A stretch of DNA of 64,000 bases from Ceraceosorus guamensis (GCF_003144195.1 NW_020290046.1:1-64000); one strand, 5' to 3'. Counted from the stretch's first letter, positions 12,632-23,724 are shown. Translations and numbers: made by a program. The notes: generated by a model not told the origin, from the letters alone.

Positions 12632-13728
12632 GCTGCACGCTCCAGTGCATGCTAGCTGGCCAGTGTCACCGCTGCAGAGCAACGAAAGGTCTTAGCTTTC
12701 ATTAAGTTCCAGACCCAGACCTGCTCGCTTGAAACAGAAAGCGACAGCATGCATAGGACCAGCAGCTATACAACGTAGGTCTGCATGGGTGTGATCAAGG
12801 CCAAGATCCCGGCCCTGGGTGCTAACGCACACGGCCCTCCGCTTAGGTCCTTTTGCACCCAGCAGCAGCAGCTTTAAAGCTCCGATCCGCACAGGCTTAT
12901 TGAGACGCCGTGAGTGTGAGTATAGTGCCTCGCTCACACCCACCCCGTTCCGCCGCTGCAGCTGCTGCTGCTGCTGCCCGGCCGCTGCACTTCTTGAAAT
13001 TTGAATCATTGAGTGCTGCATGCACCGCTACTATACCCGCGACTACGAGGATCGCCACCGCGGCTGCAGCAGCTGAATCGAGCATCATCTATCTGCACAT
13101 CAGGCAAAAGTGAAACTTTGCCCAGTGTGAGTCTTGCCAGTGTGAGTCTTGGCTTCCCGCCGCCCTGCGCTGCTGCTGCTTGCACTCACGCCTAAAGGTG
13201 CGGTTGCGAAACATCGTACGGTTGCGTTTGGATGCTGCGTGCACCTCCATCACCAATGCTCCTTCCTCGCTGCACGCATAGACCCTCCAGCCAATTGTGG
13301 TGTCATCCTTTCCAGCACGCAGTTCTTGGGCTTACACCTTTTCCTTCTACATCCTTCGCCATCCGCCGTGCAAGCGTGCCGCATTCACACATCTCCACTT
13401 TGGTCCGGATCCTCTGCGCGCACCGCATTCACTATAGCACACTCACCAAGCTTCCAGTCGGCTCCCCTCATACCCAGTGAATCGACACTCGAGACCCGCA
13501 CTAGCCCGGCTCATTTTGGCATCATATTGGCTTGCGCTGCCTCGTCCTCTCTTACCGTTAGTTCTTGATTCGCTAGCTCAACCTCGCCTTTGCGTTCGTG
13601 TCTCCCTCGGCACTTGTCCACCAGTCTCGCATCAGCGTCCAACTCATCAATCGCCTTGCCTGCGCCACACGCTCTCCCGTAGCACAAAGGTCGGACGATC
13701 GCAAGGCGGTCGTGGCCGAGGTAGCGGG

Positions 13729-15684
13729 ATGGCTACCCACCTGAGCCGTCGTCAAGCCGGGACGTTTGCGCCACCAGGAAGCAACAATGGTGGCGGTGGA
13801 AGTTCATGGCCATGGAAGTGGTTGCTCTTTCTCATCCTCATTGTCTTCATCTTTGCCATCGTCGTGCTTGTGATTTGGCGTGTGAGCAAGAGGAGAAGGA
13901 GGAATCGAAATCGGATGAGCGTGCTTCGCAATGTCAACCTCGTCATCGCAGAAGACGAAAAGGCAAAGGACAAAGCGCTTAGCAGAGGGAACAGCGTCAT
14001 CAGCAGGGTTAGTAGGATGACGAGTCTTAGGGGTGGTAGCAGTCTGCAACATCACAGCAGCGTGAACCATGGCGCCAACGCCAAATCTTTCGAGTCGAAC
14101 GCCGCCTCCGCTAAGGAGAAAGGCGCGTCTAGAGATGCTTTGGACGACCAGGGGTCCAAGGTGCTGGAGCACGCCTACGATATCGACGAAATTCTCATCT
14201 CAAGAGGCGTGCTCAGTGCCTCTCAAAGGTCCAAGCACTCGCGATACTCGCAAAAGTCAACCTCTGGAAGACCCTTGACGACTCCTGCGCGTGCACACAT
14301 CGCACGTCACGGAGCCAATCATCAACAAGCGCCTTTCCGTCCCGGCTCTGAGCGTATCGAGCTGACTGACGAGCCTCAGGATCTGGAAGCGGGCACCAAC
14401 AGTGTTGGCGCTGGAGACGAAGCAGGCAGTAGCTCTCCTAGAGTGCGAATAGTGTCACCGTCGTTCGCGCGTCCAGGAGGGCATGCTACGCGAGGCAGAG
14501 GTGGATCGCGAGACGTCAAAGAGCTGAGCGTGATTGGCGAATCTGGCGCAAGCGAAGCGACGTCCACCTCAGCTTTGGGTCTATCCCGATCTGGAACGGC
14601 AGCATCAGTTCTTGCCTCGGGCGAAGCGCCCTCGAACGAATCCTCGACGTCTTCTGGTTCTGTGGCTCACGCAAGCAGGTACGGTCACTCGCAACGCGGT
14701 GCCAGTCAAAGCACTACTAGTACAGACATCTCGCCAAGCGCCGCGTTTGCTGTTGACCCTTTTAAGAGCCCAGCTGCGAGTAGTTCTGGTCATGGGAGCC
14801 AGGCTCCCTGGAGCGCTATCAGCCAGCACAGCAACAATGCGTACACTCCCGTCACTTCGCACGGCCACATTGCACCTGCTGAGTCCGCCAATCACCTCAA
14901 CCGGCAAGGCTCTACCAAAATACAGCGCGACGGATCCAACAAAGGTGGTGGTATCGGCCGTAGGCTGAGTGCTGTCATTCGTCTGAAGCAGCCAAAGTCT
15001 CCCAGAGATCCACGTACACCAAATGTAGAAATCATGCAGCGCCAAGAAACACCGTCGCCAGAGTTCGAAATGATGAACGGACCCCGGGCCCCAGAAGCGC
15101 AAGCAGGGACGTCTGCCGCAGCTTTTGTTATCGACACAGAGGCTGCACATACCTTTGCTGCGCCCACCACGCGAGACGCTGAGCAGCAACGTCAGGGCAG
15201 GACATCGCTGGCCTTGTCAGACAAGTCAGCAAGCACCGCTGGTCAGAGGTACGCGATTGGATCTCCGCAATCCATCACTGTTGCATTGCCAGCTGTAGAG
15301 GCGGGCGAGAAAGAGCAGCCCAAAGCGACATCTTCCTCCGAGGTCGGCTCTGGTCCTTGGACGTACACGTCCAAGGCTCAACAGTGGCGGGATCAGAAAG
15401 CTGCTGCTGCGGCAGCTGCCCGGCAAGACCTAGGTCTGTCGACCACGGCTACGGATGCGAATATCAGACGCTCTTCATCCATGCGGACACCCGAATCGTC
15501 CACGAAAAATACCGCCACGATAGTCGTGCCATCCAAGACGAGCACTTCTGCAACACATTTGGCTGTTCCGACAAAGAGTCACAGCATAGAAGTGGGTAAT
15601 TTGCCTTCCTCGCCTCTCAAAAGAACTCCAAGTATAGGCGTTGCTGGATCCAAGTTCAAGGAGACTTTCGACGACGACGATTGA
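13729..15684 (+). CDS. Single-pass membrane protein with long Ser-rich cytoplasmic tail, function unknown
   Basis: A single exon of 651 residues. The first in-frame ATG is at 13729; the frame is open further upstream but has no ATG there. Residues 1-30 are polar and glycine-rich, and residues 31-50 form one strong transmembrane helix. This is followed at once by a basic cluster (Lys-Arg-Arg-Arg-Arg), so by the positive-inside rule the 30-residue N terminus should face outside or the lumen and the 600-residue tail the cytosol. The tail is rich in Ser, Ala, Thr and Gly with many possible phosphosites and no recognised domain. There is no cleavable signal peptide. The shape recalls fungal cell-surface or polarity adaptors, but I assign no function. 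Confidence 0.7.
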   Translation: MATHLSRRQAGTFAPPGSNNGGGGSSWPWKWLLFLILIVFIFAIVVLVIWRVSKRRRRNRNRMSVLRNVNLVIAEDEKAKDKALSRGNSVISRVSRMTSLRGGSSLQHHSSVNHGANAKSFESNAASAKEKGASRDALDDQGSKVLEHAYDIDEILISRGVLSASQRSKHSRYSQKSTSGRPLTTPARAHIARHGANHQQAPFRPGSERIELTDEPQDLEAGTNSVGAGDEAGSSSPRVRIVSPSFARPGGHATRGRGGSRDVKELSVIGESGASEATSTSALGLSRSGTAASVLASGEAPSNESSTSSGSVAHASRYGHSQRGASQSTTSTDISPSAAFAVDPFKSPAASSSGHGSQAPWSAISQHSNNAYTPVTSHGHIAPAESANHLNRQGSTKIQRDGSNKGGGIGRRLSAVIRLKQPKSPRDPRTPNVEIMQRQETPSPEFEMMNGPRAPEAQAGTSAAAFVIDTEAAHTFAAPTTRDAEQQRQGRTSLALSDKSASTAGQRYAIGSPQSITVALPAVEAGEKEQPKATSSSEVGSGPWTYTSKAQQWRDQKAAAAAAARQDLGLSTTATDANIRRSSSMRTPESSTKNTATIVVPSKTSTSATHLAVPTKSHSIEVGNLPSSPLKRTPSIGVAGSKFKETFDDDD

Positions 15685-16349
15685 TCATCTACCAAGCTCT
15701 GTCACCGTCTGCTTTCTCCTTTTCGGATCGTATTGCACCGAGCGTCGATGAGCCCTTCAGGCACTGCGGCCTCGCTCTTATCGCTCGTCATCTGGATCAG
15801 TCTTTCGCACTTTCCTTTACATCACCATCATCACCTCTATTTCGTCCCAGCCAACTCTCAGTCACGCTGTTTCCCAACCCCCGCTTTTTTTTTTCTCCGG
15901 GCCCCACTCTGCTCTCGAGTCACTGTTGCGCTCTCCATCTGTAATCACCTCCGACTTTCGTACTTCGTCCGCCGGGTCTGCCTCGTCATCGCCAAACCGT
16001 TTCCCCTTTTCCCCATTCACCTGTCGAGGACGCTCGACTTTCCATTTCCCTTTCCCAACCTGTACAGACATGCAACGCACTCTTGCAAACCTTTTTCGAA
16101 GCTTCGTACACTTCGCACTTGCTCCGTCGAGATCAGACGCTGTAGCCACGAGTCAAGCAAACACTTGAACTCCAGTTTCTCCCCTCTTTTACACTCATGT
16201 CAAGCAGGATCAAATGCAATACCACCCGTAGCTTATGCGCGACCGCTCTGCTACCCGTCGACACCTGCCATCTGGGGCGAATGAGCACTGCTGTGACCGA
16301 GTCCCGCAGCCTGCTCTGCCAGATAGTGGGCGCTTAGCCAACCCTTCAA

Positions 16350-16367
16350 CCCCCCCCCCCCCCCCCC
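16350..16367. repeat. 18-base poly-C homopolymer
   Basis: An unbroken run of 18 C in the convergent gap, the second such run in the window. Confidence 0.9.
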
Positions 16368-16570
16368 AAAGGAAACAGGGTGCATTCGCAAGTGTGATGG
16401 AATTTGTAAAAAGTGCCAAGGTGGGAGGGGGAGTGGAGTGGGGTATCTGTCCATGAAACTTTGTATGACGAGTTCAAGATGACCTAAAGGGATGAAGGAT
16501 GGAGAAGCGATCGTGCGTGTGGCCAAATGTGCAAGGGTTGGACCGAGAAGAGCGGCGTTGCCAAGAGAAA

Positions 16571-16640
16571 ATACAGGTCTGAGGGGTGGGTGAGGCGAAG
16601 CAAGGAGGAATACAGGTCTGAGGGATGGGTGAGGCGAAGC
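16571..16640. repeat. 39-bp tandem duplication
   Basis: A 31-base block starting ATACAGGTCTGAGGG occurs at 16571 and again at 16610 with one mismatch, so the repeat period is 39 bp. It looks like a recent local duplication. Confidence 0.85.
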
Positions 16641-16776
16641 CAGCATCGTTTTAGCGCAGGCTTTAGAGAAGGGCTACAAGGTGCTCTCGCGCTGGCGGGT
16701 TTATGAGCACTTCGAAAGAGTCTGGGCGAGTCGTTTGAGAAAGTGATCACGCTTGAAGGTGCGGCCAGAGGGGGAA

Positions 16777-18643
16777 CTAGGCTTTACCAAAAGCTTCGAT
16801 TCGGCGGTGATGAGCCGTGCTGTGCATCTTGCCGCCCCTCGTCGATCCATTCCTGTGCGGTCCTTGAGGCTGCTGTTGCTGTTGAGACTGATACTGCTGG
16901 GCAGGTGCATTCTGTCCTTGGCTGTTCGCACCGGCAGCGTCCAAGGCGCTTTGAGACGCATCGCTGACTGCGCCTCTTACCTTCTCGTTGGCAAACTTGA
17001 TGGCTGCGTTGGATGCGCTCAGTGGTAGAGTGACAGGAAGCGTGAGGAGGTATCCAGGGCCTGAAGAATACCACTTCTCGTCGGGTTTGTCCGCTTGTTG
17101 GGCCACTGCGCTGTGCAGCTGACCAGGTACATGCGAGGGCGACAAAGGCGGCGAAGCCATCGGATGCGCGCTCCCAGCGTACAGACGGGGATCTGCTGCC
17201 GATGTAGTGTAAGATGCCGCTACATTCACATTTGGAGCGGGCCCGATGGTCTTGTTGTAGGCCGACGTCGAGGTGGTGCCATCAGGAGCAGCCAAGCCTA
17301 GTGAAGCCGTCGACGGGAGGCTGCGAGGGGCGTCGTAGAGGTAGTGACGTTGAGACTCGTTTCGCTGTCCCAACGCAAATTTGAGCGCCTGGAATATGGA
17401 AGCCGGAAGCAAGCTTGCGCGTTCACGCTCTCTTCGCTCTTCCTCGATGAGCTCTGCGTTGATCGCAACCTCGCGCAACAGGTCCTCCAAACGTCCTTCA
17501 AGCAGGCCAAACTTATCTTCTGCAGACAAGCGCAAATGCTCTCCCTTCTTCTCGTAGCGTCGCATGGACCGACTGAGCTGAGTCAAAGGCACATCGATGC
17601 CTTCTCGCAGAGTGGACACGTCGGTCTTGAGCGCCACCAAGCGTCGAAGAGCAGCAATGTCCGTCTCCAGGGATGCGACGCGGTTGTTGAGAGCCTGGAC
17701 TCGGGAAGACGGATAGTGGACCACTTCGTGTAGATGCAACACACGCTGTCGAAGCAACGAGAACGCGTGCTGCAGCCGAGCAAGGCGAAATCAGCGAAAG
17801 CTCAACATCGGATGCCAGAACAAACGGTTTCATGCTCACTGTCCAAGGCTTGATGCCCGCGGCCAGCATGAAGAGACGGATGTTGAATTTGTTGCTGGAA
17901 GGGTATTGATGCGAATAAGCGGATTTCGCACAGCCACATGGAAGCTCTGACGAGACTCACAAATAGCGATTACCCTCTGTCAAATTCTCCATGAGCCACT
18001 GGAGCACCCAAGCCCCAGCCACAGGGCTGGCCACGCAAGCGAGAAGGCTAATGGCTTCGGTGCGCTTGAGTTCAGCAATGGCCTCCAGCTGCTGCACAGA
18101 CAAGTCGGAAGAGTCTTCGTGAGAGTCGGCAGCTAGTATGCGTCTCGTCCTGGCCGCATGGTAAATGTCGTGTGGAACGCGCAAGAACTGATACAGCCAA
18201 AAGGCAGACAAGATGAGCAGGACCGCATCCGACCAGGCGTCCGCTTTGCCGCCCAGAAGCGCTCCTGCTGGTGGAATGAGAGCGATGAGTAGCGGAGCGT
18301 AGTGCCATCCGCCGAGCGCCGAGGTCGCCGACTCCGCAACGCCTTCGGCCACAGCTTCTGCAGCTTCGGACGCAGCAAACGGACCAGAAGTTGAGCCAGA
18401 AGGTTTGAATGAAGTGGAGCCGGACGATCTCATCGCATCCTCGTCTGCCCACTCATCTATGGACACCGATGCGCGATGCCCTGGATGCTTGGCACCCGGC
18501 GAAGATGCGGGGGAGATCGTGGATGGATCTGGCAATGGACCAGATGGTCGCGATGAAGAGGAGGCGAAGTCGTCATCCTGCAATGATGAGGGAGTTGCTG
18601 CTGACCCTTGGTGTCTCGAGCTGCGCCTTCTGGAAGACGACAT
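16777..18643 (-). CDS. Conserved fungal multi-pass membrane protein, function unknown
   Basis: Three exons. Exon 1 encodes 227 residues and ends in a split Phe codon; exon 2 is about 85 nt; exon 3 starts near 17770. Residues 1-110 are Ser-rich and disordered. Hydrophobic helices follow at about 114-131, 137-154 and 196-217, with a conserved-looking Pro-His-Asp-Ile-Tyr-His-Ala-Ala-Arg between the second and third. After the second exon (Asn-Lys-Phe-Asn-Ile-Arg-Leu-Phe...Lys-Pro-Trp-Thr) comes a heptad-like region (Leu-Glu-Thr-Asp-Ile-Ala-Ala-Leu) and a Gln-rich tail near the C terminus. The arrangement recalls an uncharacterised fungal membrane family, but I have no name or role for it. It probably sits in an internal membrane. 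Confidence 0.75.
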
Positions 18644-19273
18644 GATTGCAAGGCCTGCCGTGTTGTGTCGCAGATGGGGTCGTGAGTGTCGAGTTTGACG
18701 CGTACCCCTGGCGGCGAAATGCCGGATTGTTCACGCGTGGGATGAGTGGACACGTGTTATAGCGTTTCACGAAGCGCCACGATCAACTGCAATGGGCAGC
18801 GAGGATATTCTGCTTTGCGTGGCTGGAGGAAAAGAGTCGTGAATGGCAGCTGATATGAAAGCAAGCGGGGGGGAGATGATAATCTGAATGAAGTGTGATG
18901 AAGATTCCTTAATTCAGATGATTTGTTGATCGCCGCGTAGGATGGATGAGATCAAGTCAGCAGTGGCTGAGCAGACGGTTTAGATTCGTGATGCTTGCAT
19001 GGCTCCTTGCCCGCTTGGCCACGAGATGTGCATTTGCACAGCAGCAGTCAAGCATTCGCGAATTCCCATGCAGGCGTGATTGTGATTCATTCACAGCAAC
19101 TGAGATTTCGAACTCGACTAGAATCGCGCAGCGCAGCGCAGCGCAGCTAGCTCGATCGAGTGCGGACAATGGCCACAGTGTTGTCGAATTCACGACTTGC
19201 GGTGGCGCGGCATCTGCAGATTAAGCATAGCGTGCATGGCATATGTATGCAGCGGACCGTGCATGCAACCGTG

Positions 19274-19309
19274 GTGAGTGTGAGTGTGAGTGTGAGTGTG
19301 AGTGTGAGT
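19274..19309. repeat. (GTGAGT)6 tandem repeat
   Basis: Six perfect 6-bp units, which look like a local amplification of the CGTGAGT word common in the intergenic DNA here. Confidence 0.9.
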
Positions 19310-19415
19310 CACCAGTCGTGAGTCTCATCCATCACGTCAAGTCAGAGCAGAGTCAGAGCAGTCAGTCGTGAGTTGAGTGCAGGCTTGCTCGAAGCGCACA
19401 CATATATAGACAAGA

Positions 19416-19416
<1 letters not shown>

Positions 19417-19485
<69 letters not shown>
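19417..19485. repeat. (CGT)23 microsatellite
   Basis: Twenty-three perfect CGT units (69 bp) in non-coding DNA. Likely to vary in length between strains. Confidence 0.95.
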
Positions 19486-21812
19486 AAGTTTGAGCAATAA
19501 GCGGCGAAATGATGCAAATACAGTCGCGAGTGCGAGTAGACCAAGCGCAAGCATTTCCCACCCAACACGCCATCGTCGTGATTCGTGAGGCACGAGTGCA
19601 AGGTATGACCGCTGATCGGGTGTCGGGTCAATCGGACCCAGGATCCATGCGTCCGGTCGGTTCGCGAAACGCTACATCACAGTCACTACTTGCTGTGGCT
19701 GCCACGCTTCACCTTCATAGCGCCATCTTCTTAAGAAGAGCTGCGAAGACAAGACTGATCTGCAGCAGTCCAGAAACCACCGCCAACTCTCCCTTTTCCC
19801 AGCTTAGCACTCGGGATTACGATCGAGGAATCGCTGTGCGGCAGTCCATGATCAACCAGGGTTCCGAGTGCAACCGAGTGCGAGCAAGCCTATTCGGCCG
19901 TGTCCGCACGAGAGCATGCACGCACACCATACCGTGCTATACCATGATATCGGTACCCATCATACGCATGCACAACGCCTGCCTACCTGACGGCATTGCA
20001 GCAGCGACCGTGCTCACATGTTCACGATTGTTGAAACAGCGAATGCGAGTGTTTTGAGGGCTCAGAGCGTGCGACGTGGGGGTATGTGAGACTTTTGATG
20101 TGACGCCAGCAAACAGGCTTCTCGCGAATGTGAATTAATGGCGTCAATCATCAGCATGTATATCGCTACGCACGAGCAGTTTGAGTCCGCGATCACCAAT
20201 TGCTGCTTGATTCGTGATTGATGCAGCAGCAGACGCTTCATTGCTGCTGAGCATCCGATCATGCTGATGACCGCGCGGCGGTCAGTCACGAAAAGTCGGG
20301 ACTCATGTATCCAAAATTAAGAATATGTGCGCCTTGCTGTGATTCAGATCGGAGCTAAGACTGACGCGTGAATCGAGGTGGACGCGTCAATAAGGGACAC
20401 GATCGACGCGCGAACACTGATCCCATTCAGCCACAGCAGCAGGGCGGCTGCTGACTGCTACAGTACCTGCAAGCTGGCCGCGGGTTGTATAGACGGTTTG
20501 TATGGGTGCTGTGCAGTTGCCGCCTTGCAGCACATATCGATCCATCAGTTCTTCACTGCGGCCGGCTGGCACTCCATGCATGGCTGGCACATCGTCACAA
20601 GGTCGCATCACCTTCATGTCGCGGTAAGGCTGGCTATCGCACAAGTACTTCTGCAGATATAAGTTCGAGCAAGCGGATGTGATCGCGGGTAAGCTCGTCG
20701 CTCACTCGAATATACTGTACGCTTCAAGCGGCCGATTGCGCTTCGTTTCCCAGCCCAGCAGAAGAAGAAGAAGAAGAGCAAGCAGCACGGATGCTGCAAG
20801 GAGCTCGCACGCTGCGCTTCGCTTTGCAGCATATATGCAGGCAGCCTGATTTGGGAGGGGCGTGAGAATATATAATACTTGTCGGAGGACATGCATGGCT
20901 GGCTCATTCAAATTCGTGATTGAGGCTATCCATTCAAAAATTCACGTGACTCAAAACCACGCTACAAAGCCTGCTTCACCTTTTGGATTCGTGATCTCAC
21001 GTATGATAACAGATTTATGCATAACACGAATTGACCGAACAATCGTGAATCGAATGTCCACCAGGACGCCTTGCTCAAGCCTGCGTGCAAGCTTTGGTGG
21101 TCGCGCTTCGCAGTTCCATGCCATGGTGCTGAGCGTATCAGCGCTAACTAAGCGGCGCGGGTCGCATATGGATGATGAAAAGAGTCGCAACGAGACTCGC
21201 ACGCAGCAGTCCAGAGTGGCAAAACAATCATCGACCACTCACTGTTGCATGGTCACAGAGTTGCGACTGGTCGCGACTCGTGACTACCACTACTACTGCA
21301 GCGACGACGCGTGGCACCTTGCAAAAACCGCCGCAAGACGGCACGTCGGCAAATTCCCTTCATTGCCACTCTTGACCGCTGAGCCTGTCGCGATCGACGG
21401 ACATGTGCGTCTCACCTGCCCTCTGAAAAGTGGACCGACAGCCTCTGCGACCTCGTACCTCACGCCCGGCAAGCCTGCGCCGCCTTGAAAGTCCTGCTGG
21501 GGCGTGAAATCTTCTTTGACACAGCGCACGAGCTGGTGTATAGTATGTATCATCGATCTTGATTGATTTGTATAGGCTCGCTATAATGAGATTACAAGGT
21601 GACTGACATGAAAGCGGACCACGCGGTCTTTGTTGTGGAGCACGAGCGAGGGGGGGGAAAGCAGGTACAGTGCGAGCGCAGAGTGCCGGAAACGAGGCGC
21701 ACGTGTGTGGTCGTGAAAGAGGAAAGCGCATGAGAAAGACGGAAGCAGGACAGTACACAGAGTCACACCTTTGGTTTCCTAAAAGCAAAGAAGCCAGCCG
21801 GGGGTGGCAAGT

Positions 21813-23687
21813 CTATGCAGAAGAATCCTTTGCTGCTTGTCCAGTTTCCCTCCTCTCCTCTTCCATGGCTGCGAGCGTAGCACCTTGGACTGCGCGAGTC
21901 TTGCACTCGTAATTCTTCCATTGCCAAGCGCGAGCCATGCCGAGAGTGTCGGCCATCTCGTCGATCTCGTTGGGTGTCCTTCCCTTGGTCTCGGGCAAGC
22001 AGAAGATACCAAAGACGAGAATGGCGACCATGAAGCCACCGAACATGATGTACGCCTTGGCTCCCAGGTTGTGACCATCGGCAGCAGTGATCTCGGGCAC
22101 TGCCAGCGTGGTGATGACGGCGGTGAGCTGTCCCCATCCGATGGCGTACGCGAGCGTGGGGCCACGAAGACGCTGCGTGGGAATTTCGGCGGGCATGAGC
22201 AGACTGCATGGGTAGAAGGATCCTGTCCAGACGAAGTTGAAGATGAAGGACAAAGCTGCGATGGTCTTGAGCGACGATGCATTGTCTTGGAAGAACGCAA
22301 GACCACCAGCGGTAAAGTCGATCATGATGAGAATGACAAAGCCTGTGAGGATGAGCGAACGACGACCAAAGAAGTCGAGAGCGAAGGGTCCTGCGGCGGC
22401 ACCAGCAAGTTGACAGACGGCTGAGACGACGGTGAGCACGAATGGGTCTCCGGCGCCGAGTTGAGTCAAGAAGAGCGTGGCGTAAGTGGTGGACATGATG
22501 ATACCGGAGATCTGATTGAGGGAGAAGAGGGAGCCGGCGACGATGGTACGCCATTTGTTGTTGCCCTTGAAGATGTCGAAGAAGGAAGTGTTGGCTGCAA
22601 TGTCTCTGACATAGTCTTCTGCGTCGCACAGGATCTCGAATTCGGCTTGCACTTCAGCGTCACTGTAACTTCTGATCTTGCGCAAAGCAGCCTTGCCCTC
22701 TTCCTTGCGGTTCTGTTGAATGAGCACAACGGGTGACTCGACGCAGAAGCAGGTGAGGAGCGCCAATACTCCGGGCAAGCAAACTTGAACGGCGAGTGGT
22801 GCGCGGTAGGACATGTGCTCGCCACGGTAAGCGCGCTCACTAGCCCAGCAGATGATGACGGATATGACTTGGGCGAGAATGGTGCAGAAGTTGTTGAGTG
22901 TCACTGCTCGACCACGGATGGACGGGACGACGAGCTCAGCCAAATAGCCAGGCGCGATACTGGTGGCGGCACCGTACGCGAGACCATTGTAGAAGCGACC
23001 ACCAATGAAGCCAGCGAGGTTGGGCGCAAATAGTTGGAGGAAGACGGCAGGGAGAGAGAAAATGTATGCACCGACTAGAGTCCACTTGCGGCCGAATCTC
23101 TTCTGCAGTGGCACTGCCAACAAAGCGCCAAAGACGGTGCCGACTAGGGGAATACTGAAGAGCATCGACTGATTGCGAGCGGTGAGGACGAGTTCACCAG
23201 TCGTGGGATTGACGCCTTGGTACTCTTCAACGAAAGCGGTCATCGATGCAATGGGGCCAATGATGGAGTTTTCGACGCCGAACATCCAGCCTGAAAGAGC
23301 GACGACCTGCGGGTGGGAGACGAGGTGAGTCGGAGTAGCTCGTCGTAAGGCATACACTCGCGACTCTGTTGAACTTACCAAGCACGAGTAGGCCATCATC
23401 CAATTCCATCCACTTGCGCGGCCAGCGGACCTGTAAGCGCTGCCGGTGGGCGAAACGGGTGTTGCTTCGTCACTCATGGTGAGCTGAGGGAGAGAATCTT
23501 TCTCGTGGAGAGATTGTGATTTGTTCGACATGATCAACGTGTGTGGCAAGGGCCGAGGATTGCGGGTTGCGGAGATGTTGAGGGGAGTGAGAGCGATGGA
23601 GTCGGAGTACTCTTCGGGAGGATTGCGGGGAGGATGAGCCTGATTGACTCGCGAAGGAGCTCGATGTCTTGCTGAGGAGAAGGACAT
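21813..23687 (-). CDS. MFS sugar transporter, candidate sucrose/alpha-glucoside:H+ symporter
   Basis: Two exons separated by a 72-nt intron (23307-23378) that is a multiple of three and has no stop. The spliced product is about 600 residues. About twelve hydrophobic segments and sugar-porter signatures are visible: Gly-Arg-Arg after the segment-2/3 region (Arg-Phe-Gly-Arg-Lys and Phe-Phe-Gly-Arg-Arg), Ala-Glu-Leu-Val-Val-Pro-Ser-Ile-Arg-Gly before segment 5, Glu-Ser-Pro-Val after segment 6, and a final Pro-Glu-Thr-Lys-Gly-Arg-Thr. It acts in the plasma membrane. A start at 23531 (Met-Ser-Asn-Lys) is as likely as 23687, because a TATA-like box lies only about 30 bp before the outer ATG. The divergent GH32 gene and the nearby regulator point to a fructosyl sugar such as sucrose as cargo; that is inference. 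Confidence 0.88.
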   Translation of the reverse strand: MSFSSARHRAPSRVNQAHPPRNPPEEYSDSIALTPLNISATRNPRPLPHTLIMSNKSQSLHEKDSLPQLTMSDEATPVSPTGSAYRSAGRASGWNWMMAYSCLVSSTESRVYALRRATPTHLVSHPQVVALSGWMFGVENSIIGPIASMTAFVEEYQGVNPTTGELVLTARNQSMLFSIPLVGTVFGALLAVPLQKRFGRKWTLVGAYIFSLPAVFLQLFAPNLAGFIGGRFYNGLAYGAATSIAPGYLAELVVPSIRGRAVTLNNFCTILAQVISVIICWASERAYRGEHMSYRAPLAVQVCLPGVLALLTCFCVESPVVLIQQNRKEEGKAALRKIRSYSDAEVQAEFEILCDAEDYVRDIAANTSFFDIFKGNNKWRTIVAGSLFSLNQISGIIMSTTYATLFLTQLGAGDPFVLTVVSAVCQLAGAAAGPFALDFFGRRSLILTGFVILIMIDFTAGGLAFFQDNASSLKTIAALSFIFNFVWTGSFYPCSLLMPAEIPTQRLRGPTLAYAIGWGQLTAVITTLAVPEITAADGHNLGAKAYIMFGGFMVAILVFGIFCLPETKGRTPNEIDEMADTLGMARAWQWKNYECKTRAVQGATLAAMEEERRETGQAAKDSSA

Positions 23688-23715
23688 GGTGGAGTGATGC
23701 AAGAAAGATGCGCGC

Positions 23716-23724
23716 TTTAAATAT
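23716..23724 (-). promoter_or_regulatory. TATA-like box of the transporter gene
   Basis: The minus strand reads ATATTTAAA here, 29-37 bases before the outer ATG (23687) and about 185-193 bases before the inner ATG (23531). If it is the TATA box, transcription would start very close to or past the outer ATG, which favours the inner start. Confidence 0.5.

Larger units (their letters stand above)
10274..13728. other. 3.4 kb non-coding stretch (divergent promoter region)
   Basis: Both flanking genes point away from this gap. It holds a GCGGC repeat near 10574, a 27-base poly-C run at 12605, several copies of the CGTGA-type motif (for example 12505-12521), and a pyrimidine-rich stretch from about 13200 to 13700 that is probably the leader of the gene at 13729. 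Open frames are short and unlike known proteins. A GGATTCGAAC string at about 10849 does not fold as a tRNA T arm. Confidence 0.5.
15685..16776. other. Convergent 3' gap between two genes
   Basis: The two neighbours end towards each other. The left part is pyrimidine-rich and probably 3' UTR of the gene at 13729. The right part holds an 18-base poly-C run and a 39-bp tandem duplication. No coding gene is supported. Confidence 0.5.
18644..21812. other. 3.2 kb non-coding stretch rich in simple repeats and CGTGA-type motifs
   Basis: Lies between the start of the membrane-protein gene and the 3' end of the transporter. It holds a GTGAGT repeat, a 69-base CGT repeat, and many copies of CGTGA-type words in both orientations (for example around 18826, 19314, 19580, 20212, 20917, 20990, 21040 and 21272). 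Poly-Asp, poly-Thr and poly-Val frames here are by-products of the CGT repeat. I find no gene. Confidence 0.55.

Noticed and set aside
15733-16284. Plus-strand frame of 183 codons after the membrane-protein gene
   Set aside because: Composition reflects a pyrimidine-rich 3' UTR (Ser/Leu/Phe/Pro bias); no domain or splice support.
19337-19631. Overlapping frames encoding poly-Asp, poly-Thr, poly-Arg and poly-Val
   Set aside because: They are all readings of the same CGT microsatellite, with no other protein character.
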